From: Rhodanobacteraceae bacterium
GTDB lineage: Bacteria > Pseudomonadota > Gammaproteobacteria > Xanthomonadales > SZUA-5
Length of the DNA: 64,000 nt
Direction: 5' to 3'
Assembly: GCA_024234055.1 (NCBI GenBank)
Contig: JACKOW010000005.1
Coordinates: 248,001-312,000 of the forward strand
The position numbers and the translations under genes were made by a program. Each line of letters opens with the position of its first letter. The first letter of the stretch is position 1. Positions 25,331-32,356 of this stretch are shown here, in pieces. The notes under the pieces are model-generated. The model searched no databases. It was not told where the DNA came from and saw only the letters and a program-made list of their open reading frames with translations.

Positions 25331-25576
25331 GTGGGCCTACTCCAGATGCGATCAACTCCGCAGAGCGTACCCATGGTGTTGCACATCAGCGGGAGGGAAT
25401 TGGCTTCGCATTTGCCGAAGGCCAGCACGTCCGATGCCGACGGCACGTCGCAGTATCTGGACATCACTGAGGCGACGCGGGTCTACATTGTGCCCACGGT
25501 CACCAGTTCTTCCGGCATTTTGGGCGCGACGCTCTGGATTCGGTTGAAACGCTGGCTGGCTCCCAGTAGTTCATAG
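25331..25576 (+). CDS. Small unknown ORF after the hsd operon
   Basis: An 81-residue frame with GTG start (or 67 residues from the ATG at 25373). The C-terminal part, ITEATRVYIVPTVTSSSG followed by ILGATLWIRLKRW, is hydrophobic then basic and could be a membrane or toxin-like tail. It matches no family I know. It might be a real last gene of the operon or chance coding. Confidence 0.35.
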   Translation: MGLLQMRSTPQSVPMVLHISGRELASHLPKASTSDADGTSQYLDITEATRVYIVPTVTSSSGILGATLWIRLKRWLAPSSS

Positions 25577-25728
25577 CGCCGCGGTCTCAGGAATTGGGCT
25601 GAGTTTCGCGCCCGATTGACCAGCCCAGCTGGTTTTGCTGCGGCAGCAACAGCTCAACGTAAGAGAGCCACTCGGCAGCATATGCGGCTCAGGAGTAGTC
25701 TGCTCGGGAAGTACACTCTGAGGGTGTC

Positions 25729-26901
25729 ATGCGCTTCCTTCCGCTGGTTCTGCTGCTGGTAAGTTTCGCCGTCAAGGCTTCGCCGCTCTGGCCAGTCGTC
25801 GGCTCAACCACGCTCTGGAACGCAGATCCAACCACTTCGCTGGTCGCGACGGCTGATGGATTTGCCGTCGGCAGACCCAACACCATGCTGACCGGCATTG
25901 TGTCGATCCTGGATCCGGCACAGCCATCGCCTGTATTCGATCTCCAGCCTGCGCAGATCGGCCAGGGCGCCGAGTTTGGTTACCGGGTGGCAGCGTCGGG
26001 CGGGCTAATGGCGGTCACCGAAGCCAGGCGGGCGACCCAGTTTCCGTCATCAAGCGGCATAGTGAGAACCTACGAGCAAACGGGTGGCATATGGATGCAG
26101 ACCGGATTCCTGCAACCGCCAGCGCAGCCCACGATGGACCTGAAGTACGGGGAAGCCCTCGCGATCACGCCCGATCATCTATTCGTTGCCGCTCCCGGTT
26201 TCTTCGTCGAGCGCGGACTGGTCTACGTCTATGCGCGCCTGGCGGGCGGAGTCCCCGGCTGGGAACTGGAAGGGTCCGTCGTAGCTTACGACGGAGAATC
26301 ATTTGATCGTTTCGGTTCCTCGGTCGCCGCTGACGGAGAATGGCTGGTCGTGGGCGCACCTGAGTCGGAGCGCGTGAACGAATCCGAGGGTGCCGTCTAT
26401 CTCTTCCGTCAGACCAATGGCATCTACGTTCAAGTTCAGCAACTCAGCGCACCCGATCCGCAATCGTATGCGGGATTCGGATCAGCCATTGCCATTCATG
26501 GCGGGAAGCTGGTGGTTGGCGCGGCAGGCGAAGACGATCCGATTGTCGGGGCCGATGCCGGGGCCGTGTACTTCTACTCTCTCGTCACAGGACAGTGGAT
26601 GCTGGACGGGCGGAAAGTCGCAAGCGACAGCAGCCCCAGCGACTCCTTCGGAACATCAGTATCGATCCTCGGGGAAACCGCCTGTGTACGGTCCGCAGCA
26701 GCGGCATACGTATTCGAGCGCATCGGCAGTGAGTTCACCGAAACCGGCAAGTTGGCGCCCGTGATCAACACGGTCGCTGGATCCTGTGCGATTGGCAGCA
26801 GTGTCATTGCTACAGTGATCTTCAACTTTTCCACGCTGCGAATGAATGTCCGGTACTACCCGGAATCCGAGCGCATGCTTGCTTCGGGCTTCGAGGACTG
26901 A
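25729..26901 (+). CDS. Secreted FG-GAP repeat protein
   Basis: A 390-residue exported protein with signal peptide MRFLPLVLLLVSFAVKAS. It contains FG-GAP (integrin beta-propeller-like) repeats: EFGYRVAASGGLMAVTE, YGEALAITPDHLFVAAPG, RFGSSVAADGEWLVVGAPE, GFGSAIAIHGGKLVVGAAG and SFGTSVSILGET. The repeats would form a propeller used for ligand or surface contact. The protein ends RMLASGFED, a short acidic GFE-type end that may be a sorting signal. It lies inside the island, apart from the defence and replication genes, and seems to have its own promoter (152-base gap). Confidence 0.8.
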   Translation: MRFLPLVLLLVSFAVKASPLWPVVGSTTLWNADPTTSLVATADGFAVGRPNTMLTGIVSILDPAQPSPVFDLQPAQIGQGAEFGYRVAASGGLMAVTEARRATQFPSSSGIVRTYEQTGGIWMQTGFLQPPAQPTMDLKYGEALAITPDHLFVAAPGFFVERGLVYVYARLAGGVPGWELEGSVVAYDGESFDRFGSSVAADGEWLVVGAPESERVNESEGAVYLFRQTNGIYVQVQQLSAPDPQSYAGFGSAIAIHGGKLVVGAAGEDDPIVGADAGAVYFYSLVTGQWMLDGRKVASDSSPSDSFGTSVSILGETACVRSAAAAYVFERIGSEFTETGKLAPVINTVAGSCAIGSSVIATVIFNFSTLRMNVRYYPESERMLASGFED

Positions 26902-26924
26902 TCCGCCATGACCGGGGCGCCGAT

Positions 26925-27257
26925 TCAAGATGGCTCCTCCACCGCGCAGACACGTGTGCCACCGAACTGTTCCTGCATCAGAGCCAGCATTTCGTCGCGT
27001 CCAGCATTCGTCGTGTTCACGGCCGTGAACCGCTCGCCGGTGGAAAGCAAAATGGTCCAAGCGCGGTTGGGGCGCCAGATCTTTGACGCGGCTCCAAGAG
27101 TCCCCAGGTAGACCATTAGCTCGGGCTTGTGCGTCGCGAGGAGGTAGCGCAGTTCAGCGGTAAGTTTCCCGGCGGGGCGCACCGACAAGTGCGGCCCCTT
27201 GGCCTCCAGAGACAATCCCGCGGCACTTGCCATTTCGATAATCCGGGCAGCGGTCAT
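26925..27257 (-). CDS. Small protein with TubC-docking-like domain
   Basis: A 110-residue protein. The first 50 residues (ARIIEMASAAGLSLEAKG, then HLSVRPAGKLTAELRYLLAT, then HKPELMVYL) match the TubC N-terminal docking domain pattern: a short helical-hairpin module first seen in NRPS/PKS enzymes but also common beside RepA-like ATPases and primases of mobile elements. The C-terminal half is unrecognised. It overlaps the ATPase gene by four bases, so it is probably part of the island's replication or mobilisation unit. Role inferred from position. Confidence 0.65.
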   Translation of the reverse strand: MTAARIIEMASAAGLSLEAKGPHLSVRPAGKLTAELRYLLATHKPELMVYLGTLGAASKIWRPNRAWTILLSTGERFTAVNTTNAGRDEMLALMQEQFGGTRVCAVEEPS

Positions 27258-28573
27258 ATCAGCACCTCATCGGCGCTGTAGCCATACGTGCCGGCTTCGC
27301 CAGACTCTGGCAGGTGGCACGAATGGGCTTCGGTGGCACCTATGGCGGTTTCGGCGGTGCCTTGCTCATTCTTGCCACACTCTGTCGCGCCGGTGGCATG
27401 TATGGCGCTTTCGGGGTCTTCGGGCTCATACATGCCACCATCTGCCATATGTGCCAACGTGCCAGGTTCGCCATTGGTGGCATGCATGCCAGGTAGTGCC
27501 CAGAACACCTTGCTCCCCCGCCCGAAGCCAGCCCGATAGCAGATGGCACCGATTGCCTCGCGTGCGCGATGTAAGGTTCGCCACGAGATGCCGTTCGGCG
27601 CGCAGAGCTTCCTGAGCTCCTGCGCTGGGATCGGTCCATCGCTCAGCACTTCTCGGAGCCAGTCCGCAGCCTGCGTCCTTGGGGTCGGGTCGGTGTGCCG
27701 GTCGTCGTCAGGTACTTCCTCAGCGGTGCCGAGCAGTTCCCGGGCTGATCCTGCTATCGCACTACCCCAGACAATCCGGCTTGCGGTGATCTCGGGATGG
27801 CCGGGCACTTCAGCCAGCGCGATTTCGTATTCAAAGCCGTCTGAGTCCGGGCCTATGTTGGACTTGGCGCGCGCTAGGATGCGCGGCCCTTCGGCTTCGG
27901 GCTTGGCGGTTGCCAGCACAATTCGCGCGAGAGCCGCAAAGGCAATCGAGCCTGTAACCCGCTCGGTCGGATCGCGGCCGCTCGTGCCCTTGCTGAAATG
28001 ACTGATCCCGAGCACTGCGCAATTCAGTGCAGCGCCAAGGTCTACCAGTGGTTGCAGCGCACGGCGGACCTCGGTGTTTTTGTGGCTGTCGCCGGTCACT
28101 GCACTGACAATCGGATCGGCAATCAGCAAGCACACATCGCCGATTAGTTGTGCTTGATAGTGCAGCGAGTCCATGTCCTTGGCCGGATCAAATGGGCGCC
28201 GCTCGCCCTTGGTCTCCGTTACCGAGACGATGAATATGCGCGTAGGATCGGCGCCAGCCGCCAGAAGGCGCGGCATGATGGTGTCGGCTGGACCATCTTC
28301 GCCGGACCAGATCAGCACGTTGCCGCGCGGCGCCGTGCTTCCATCCGGCCATCGGCCCCCGGCCGATACAGCAGCAGCGAATGCGAAAGCTATTGTGCTC
28401 TTACCGGTTCCGGGCGCGCCGGCCAGCACGTGCAACTTGCGACACGCCAACCATTCATCCCAGAGCCAGCTAATCGGCTCCGGCACGATCGTGTCGCCCC
28501 GCAAGAGTTTCACTTCGGGCAGTGGCTCCTGATCAGCGGGGGCTCGTCGGCGCGGCTCATGTTCCAGCTGCAT
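27254..28573 (-). CDS. RepA-like AAA ATPase
   Basis: A 439-residue protein of the RecA/DnaB-like helicase group (RSF1010 RepA type). Walker A is LAGAPGTGKSTIAFAFAAAV near residue 55, Walker B is CLLIADPIVSAV, and sensor-type GISHFSKGTSGRDPTERVTG follows, as in phage and plasmid RepA ATPases. The C-terminal third carries a winged-helix-like part and a low-complexity tail rich in ATGATE and GT segments. It should unwind or load at the island's origin or aid its mobilisation; this is inferred from family. The AlpA regulator and integrase read in the same direction upstream. Confidence 0.82.
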   Translation of the reverse strand: MQLEHEPRRRAPADQEPLPEVKLLRGDTIVPEPISWLWDEWLACRKLHVLAGAPGTGKSTIAFAFAAAVSAGGRWPDGSTAPRGNVLIWSGEDGPADTIMPRLLAAGADPTRIFIVSVTETKGERRPFDPAKDMDSLHYQAQLIGDVCLLIADPIVSAVTGDSHKNTEVRRALQPLVDLGAALNCAVLGISHFSKGTSGRDPTERVTGSIAFAALARIVLATAKPEAEGPRILARAKSNIGPDSDGFEYEIALAEVPGHPEITASRIVWGSAIAGSARELLGTAEEVPDDDRHTDPTPRTQAADWLREVLSDGPIPAQELRKLCAPNGISWRTLHRAREAIGAICYRAGFGRGSKVFWALPGMHATNGEPGTLAHMADGGMYEPEDPESAIHATGATECGKNEQGTAETAIGATEAHSCHLPESGEAGTYGYSADEVLI

Positions 28574-28629
28574 GGCACGCCCTCCGCGGAAGTGTAGACG
28601 TCTGCACGTCTGCAGCGCTATTCTTCAAG

Positions 28630-28690
28630 CGCGCCTTGACCAATGCGCTCATTCCAGAACGCCGGCCCTTGCTCAAGGGGCTGGCGTTTT
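28630..28690. terminator. Strong inverted repeat between RepA-like ATPase and upstream small gene
   Basis: AACGCCGGCCC and GGGGCTGGCGTT around 28656-28693 can pair with a short loop. The T-rich run on the plus strand (GTTTTCATTT) is weak. It may be a terminator or a regulatory hairpin for the minus-strand operon. Confidence 0.4.
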
Positions 28691-28702
28691 CATTTCTAGA
28701 TC

Positions 28703-28948
28703 TCATCTTCCTGCCTCCAGATCCCGATGCAGAGTTCGCACCGCGCCTTCAACCTGGGCGCGCTCATGTGCGGACAGGAGAGCCACGCCTGGGAAGTCAG
28801 CAGTCGCAATGCGCCACAGCTGGACTTCGGTGCCAGATCGAATCAGCGCCAGGATTTCGTCGCCGGCTTTCCTGAGGTGAAGAAGCGAGGTGGGCCGGAA
28901 AGTAGCTCCGACCCGAGGCGGGGATGGGTGCGCAGTTGGGAGTTTCAT
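28703..28948 (-). CDS. Small unknown protein of the replication module
   Basis: An 81-residue frame between AlpA and the RepA-like ATPase, overlapping AlpA by four bases (ATGA). The sequence has a helical mid part (LLHLRKAGDEILALIRSG) and no family I recognise. Its position and overlap argue that it is real. Confidence 0.55.
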   Translation of the reverse strand: MKLPTAHPSPPRVGATFRPTSLLHLRKAGDEILALIRSGTEVQLWRIATADFPGVALLSAHERAQVEGAVRTLHRDLEAGR

Positions 28949-29169
28949 TCGCCCCCCTTTTTAGCGCTCGTTGCCTGTGCTGCGGCAATCCGGTTGCGAA
29001 TCCACTCGTCGACCTCGGTGCTCACCCAGGCAACGCTTCGAAGCGACAACCGGATCGCACGCGGAAAGTCACCGCGCTTCATCAATTCGTACAGTTGCGT
29101 GCGCTTGAGCGCGGTCTTGCGGCAGACCGCCGGGAGACGGATCAGATCTGATGCTGGCGTTTGGCTCAT
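28945..29169 (-). CDS. AlpA family transcriptional regulator
   Basis: A 74-residue MerR-like helix-turn-helix protein. LIRLPAVCRKTALKRTQLYELMKRGDFPRAIRLS then VAWVSTEVDEWIRNRI is the AlpA/excisionase pattern (DNA-binding helix, then the W-x-x-x-E-V-x-x-W end). Such proteins regulate the integrase or excision of P4-type elements. It overlaps the next small gene and lies 264 bases downstream of the integrase stop. Probably the island's excision or replication switch. Confidence 0.85.
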   Translation of the reverse strand: MSQTPASDLIRLPAVCRKTALKRTQLYELMKRGDFPRAIRLSLRSVAWVSTEVDEWIRNRIAAAQATSAKKGGE

Positions 29170-29433
29170 GTCGGCTCTCCTTTGTCGGAACCGACCCCAC
29201 CTTATTGCCTCAATTTGAGCTCGTGTAGTGAATTACGGAGGAATTTGAACGCCCTCGAAATGCATCGTACGTGCCCGGATATCTCATCGCCGTTACCACA
29301 ATCTGGCCCTCAAAGTAAGTGAATTGGCGACCTCCTCGTACGTATTTGCGCCTTTCTGAACGCTCAACTGCCGCATCTTCAGGCCATGGCACTGAGCGGC
29401 TCACCAGCAAGCGTGTCCAGCGCGGAAAGGAAG

Positions 29434-30681
29434 TCAATCGTGCTCGTCTACCGCCGACTTTTCCTCAAGGCGGGATAGGCAGTCGGCCCAGCGCTGCAGC
29501 GCCTCGCGACGTTCGTCCAGGTAGTCATGGCGATTGTAGATTCCGACGACGCCGCGGATCTTGTGATTCAGACAACGCTCGGCGATGTGCGGGGCTACGC
29601 CAAGTGCCTCCAGATGTGTACGTGCGGTTCGGCGAAAGTCGTGAGGCGAGAACGCTGCTGCCCCTTTCATCAATGGACGAATGCGCTGGGCGAGTGCCAC
29701 GTTCAAAGTATCCGGGGAGATGTACGGCACCATCCGCGACTGCATCTTTCGCGCCGGCAACAGCCAGGCACTTCCTGCTGCCAGCCTGATCAGATCGCGC
29801 ACGATTTCCACTGCCTGCGTAGGCAAGGGAATATCCAATGCCTCGCCAGTCTTCGTGCGTTCGGCTGGCAAGTGCCACAGGCCTCTTTCGAGATCAAACT
29901 CGTTGATTCGGGCCGCGATCAGCTCGCCCTTGCGGGTTGCCAGCATGAGCAGCAACTTCACCGTCAGCGTGTTCTCGTGTGCCCATCCCTTGGCCTTCTT
30001 CATCGCGGCAAAGAGTTTGATGAGCTCCGCTTCGGATAACCAGCGCGTGCGCGAATCTTCCTTGCCGCCGGCGTCGGCCAGGTCGAATGCCGCTGCCGGA
30101 TTGTGCAAACAGTATTCCCGTTTGACCGCGAAATTGAAGATCCTGCGAACCCACCGCAGGCAGTCGTTGGCGATAGTAGGAGCACCGCGATCGACTATGC
30201 CGGCAAGCAGCGCGCTCACATTGGCAGGACGGACCTCGGCAATCGGCATCTTGCCGAATGCAGGCTTGATGTCGCGCTCGATGCGGCTGCGCACGATGTT
30301 TGGATGCTTCCAGCGACCGAGTATCTGTGCGGCAAAGTACTCGTCAGCCACTTGGCCGAAAGTGCGCGCGCCCTTCTTCGATGCAATCTTGTCGAGCGCA
30401 GCGCGCTTTCGCTCCTGCTTCTCCATGGCGACGTCATAACCCAGCGCCACGCGAGCCCTCATTTCCCGTCCCAGCTTACGCGCCTGCGCCAAAGACACGT
30501 CGCGGTAGCTGCCAAGATTGAGTACGCGCGCCTTGCCGCCGAGTTGATAGCGATAGAGCCAGCGAGGAACCGAATCCACAGCCCGGTAGCGCAGGTATAG
30601 GCCATCACCGTCGCTACGCCCCTCAAACCGCTCTCCTGCGCTGATCCAGCCCTTGATCGTTACGTCAGTCAGCTTGCCCAT
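29434..30681 (-). CDS. Tyrosine integrase, P4 type
   Basis: A 415-residue site-specific recombinase with an N-terminal DUF4102 arm-binding domain (MGKLTDVTIKGW, GLYLRYRA, LNLGSYRDVSLAQARKL), a central core-binding domain, and a C-terminal catalytic domain. Catalytic residues: first arginine in LATRKGELIAAR, H347 and R350 in HDFRRTARTH, H373 in LNHKIRG, and tyrosine Y387 in NRHDY. It starts 180 bases from the right attachment core and should catalyse integration at the yicC 3' end. P4-type integrases usually use tRNA genes; here the target is a protein-coding end. I chose the ATG at 30681, which gives the normal family N-terminus. Confidence 0.93.
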   Translation of the reverse strand: MGKLTDVTIKGWISAGERFEGRSDGDGLYLRYRAVDSVPRWLYRYQLGGKARVLNLGSYRDVSLAQARKLGREMRARVALGYDVAMEKQERKRAALDKIASKKGARTFGQVADEYFAAQILGRWKHPNIVRSRIERDIKPAFGKMPIAEVRPANVSALLAGIVDRGAPTIANDCLRWVRRIFNFAVKREYCLHNPAAAFDLADAGGKEDSRTRWLSEAELIKLFAAMKKAKGWAHENTLTVKLLLMLATRKGELIAARINEFDLERGLWHLPAERTKTGEALDIPLPTQAVEIVRDLIRLAAGSAWLLPARKMQSRMVPYISPDTLNVALAQRIRPLMKGAAAFSPHDFRRTARTHLEALGVAPHIAERCLNHKIRGVVGIYNRHDYLDERREALQRWADCLSRLEEKSAVDEHD

Positions 30682-30731
30682 GGATGCAAGTGCTCCGTTG
30701 TACTCAAGTTGGGCCAACTCTGCACACGTTG

Positions 30732-30748
30732 GTACAGCATTGGGTACA
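30732..30748. promoter_or_regulatory. Candidate integrase arm-type site, right
   Basis: GTACAGCATTGGGTACA, sharing 15 of 17 bases with 15652-15668 and lying between the integrase start and the right core. GACCGG-containing short repeats surround it (30765-30855). Confidence 0.45.
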
Positions 30749-30794
30749 ACAAGAATACCGGAATTGACCGGGGCTTTCCGGACCTAACCGAACG

Positions 30795-30819
30795 AAAAAG
30801 GCGCCATAATAGGCGCCTT
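30795..30819 (-). terminator. Terminator after yicC, supplied by the island
   Basis: On the minus strand AAGGCGCC, a six-base loop and GGCGCCTT are followed by a U tract (complement of 30795-30799). It lies 39 bases beyond the present yicC stop and before the integrase start, so it should stop yicC transcripts from running into the integrase gene. Confidence 0.8.
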
Positions 30820-30857
30820 GGCAATCTTGACCGGAATTCGCCGGAGCTGATCGGAAC

Positions 30858-31724
30858 TCACTCCAGATTCTGCACCTGCTCGCGAATCTGCTCGATCAGC
30901 ACCTTCATGTCGACGGCGAGCTGGCTGGTCCGGGCATCGGTGGACTTGGAGCCGAAGGTGTTGGCCTCGCGGTGCAGCTCCTGGGTCAGGAAATCCAGGC
31001 GCCGGCCAACCGGCTCGCTGCGTTTGAGCGTGCGCGCCATTTCTTCCAGGTGCACACCCAGGCGGTCGAGTTCTTCGTCCACGTCCATCTTCTGCAGCGC
31101 GAACACGATTTCCTGTTCGATGCGCTGCGGATCGACGCTGGCGGCGATCTCGGCCAGCTTGGCCATCAGCTTGTCGCGCAGTCCCTGGCGGATGATGGGC
31201 AGCATCTCGATGGCGGCTGCGCGCGCGGCGCCCAAGGCCTTGACCCGCTCGAGCATGATCTCTGCCAGGCGCTTGCCCTCGCGTTCGCGCTGGGCCTCCA
31301 GGGCGTCCAGCGCCTGATCGATGAGCTGCAGCACCTGGGCACCGAGTTCCTCCAGATCGAAATCACCGGTGGCCACCAGGCCCGGCCAGGACAGCAGATC
31401 GCTGGCATGACCGGCGTCCAGGCGCCCGTTGCGGCGAGTCAGTTCGTCGACCAGACCGGTCAGCTGATCGAGCAGCGCGTGATTGATGGTCAGCGTGGTC
31501 GGGCGGTTGGGATCACTGCGCAGACGCGCCGACAGATCCAGCTTGCCACGCGACAGCCGCTGGCCGATGCGCTCACGCAGGGCCGGCTCCAGCGAGCGCA
31601 GCTCTTCCGGCAGTTTGGTGGAGACTTCGAGGAAACGATGGTTCACCGTGCGCATCTCCAGGCGCAGGTGGCCGGCAGCGGTTGGGCCTTCGGCACTGCC
31701 ATAAGCGGTCATGCTGCGAGGCAT
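30858..31724 (-). CDS. yicC: YicC family endoribonuclease-like protein
   Basis: A 288-residue protein. MPRSMTAYGSAEG at the N-terminus, EMRTVNHRFLEVSTKLPEELR, and a C-terminal RRLDFLTQELHREANTFGSK plus AVDMKVLIEQIREQVQNLE are the YicC and DUF1732 signatures. YicC is an RNA-degrading or RNA-adapting stress protein in E. coli. Length is normal, so the island insertion has not truncated it: the last six codons are rebuilt by the right attachment core, and only the stop changed from TAG to TGA. I chose the start at 31724 to match the E. coli N-terminus. It was once upstream of gmk. Confidence 0.93.
   Translation of the reverse strand: MPRSMTAYGSAEGPTAAGHLRLEMRTVNHRFLEVSTKLPEELRSLEPALRERIGQRLSRGKLDLSARLRSDPNRPTTLTINHALLDQLTGLVDELTRRNGRLDAGHASDLLSWPGLVATGDFDLEELGAQVLQLIDQALDALEAQREREGKRLAEIMLERVKALGAARAAAIEMLPIIRQGLRDKLMAKLAEIAASVDPQRIEQEIVFALQKMDVDEELDRLGVHLEEMARTLKRSEPVGRRLDFLTQELHREANTFGSKSTDARTSQLAVDMKVLIEQIREQVQNLE
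30862..30878. repeat. Attachment site core, right end
   Basis: TCCAGATTCTGCACCTG, identical to the left core. On the minus strand it encodes the present C-terminal codons QVQNLE of yicC, with the stop changed to TGA by island sequence. Confidence 0.9.
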
Positions 31725-31790
31725 GCGCGGCTCCGTTGGTTGGGAATATGCACATGCTACGGGATTGGGGGGTGCACGGGGCTGGTTGTC

Positions 31791-31848
31791 GGGACTCAGG
31801 ACTCGGGACTCGGGACTCGGGACTCGGGACTCAGGACTCAGGACTCGG
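31791..31848. repeat. GGGACTC heptamer tandem array, about 8 copies
   Basis: Same unit as 1899-2000, with three GGACTCA variants. It lies 67 bases upstream of the yicC start, so it could sit in or near that promoter. Confidence 0.9.
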
Positions 31849-31867
31849 AGGAAGGCTCGCATCGTGG

Positions 31868-32053
31868 CGTCATTGCCAGCCAACTGTTTCGGCGCGACAC
31901 AGCCCACGGGCCATGAACCACAAACCCGCCCGTAGGAGCGACCTCGCGTCGCGACCGGCAAGCTGCACGTCCAAAGCAGCGGTCGCGCCGCAAGGGCGCT
32001 CCTACAGGTGGAAAAGGAAAATCAACGACTTGCGATATGGATCATGGAGAGCC
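31868..32053 (+). repeat. Composite repeat module, core type A
   Basis: Near-identical to 2197-2391, with the core at about 31932-32005 (arms GTAGGAGCGACC and GGGCGCTCCTAC). Confidence 0.85.
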
Positions 32054-32245
32054 ACCTGTTTCGGTCTGAAAATGCCCACGGGCCATGCCCCCCGGCGTCA
32101 TTGCGAGCGTAGGGCAGCAATCCAGGGCTGCTGACTCCGTGCGTCTGGATTGCTTCTACGGATCAAGTCGGGGGTCGCGATGACACGGGCCGTGGCAGGT
32201 CCAGACTTGTCTGGACGTACAACAGCCTCAAAGCCCGTAGTACTT

Positions 32246-32290
32246 CCCGTGCCCCGTGCCCCGTGCCTCGCGCACTCGCGCCCCCCCAAC
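32246..32290. repeat. Short CCCCGTG-type tandem stretch
   Basis: Three CCGTGCC units and degenerate neighbours, the complement of the GGCACGG array at 61306-61375. Confidence 0.6.
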
Positions 32291-32356
32291 CTTCGGCACA
32301 TGCGCTTCATGCTGTGAGGACTACCCTTCGCGGCCTTTCTGCCCGGGAGGCTGTCG

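Larger units (their letters stand above)
15572..30878. mobile_element. Integrative genomic island in the 3' end of yicC
   Basis: A 15.3-kb insertion between two copies of the 17-bp core TCCAGATTCTGCACCTG (15572-15588 and 30862-30878). The right copy is the present end of yicC; the left copy carries the displaced original end with its TAG stop. A P4-type tyrosine integrase starts 180 bases inside the right end. Cargo, left to right: polyvalent-domain protein, PLD protein, hsdR-hsdM-hsdS with GHKL ATPase and DUF4325 protein, small unknown, FG-GAP protein, TubC-docking-like protein, RepA-like ATPase, small unknown, AlpA regulator, integrase. I see no conjugation or phage structural genes, so it is probably a mobilisable or satellite-type island. 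Confidence 0.9.
31725..32356. other. Repeat-filled divergent intergenic region
   Basis: It contains a heptamer array (31791-31848), a composite module (31868-32053), a half GTCATTGCGA element (about 32098-32150), a half palindrome (32197-32223) and a short CCCCGTG stretch (32246-32290). Promoters for yicC and the M13 peptidase should lie near the edges. No gene. Confidence 0.75.

Noticed and set aside
28572..28880. Plus-strand frame opposite the small replication-module gene
   Set aside because: Antisense to overlapping minus-strand genes; no protein features.
29210..29437. A 75-codon frame between AlpA and the integrase
   Set aside because: No ribosome site, no family features, and composition unlike the neighbours; kept out as unsupported.
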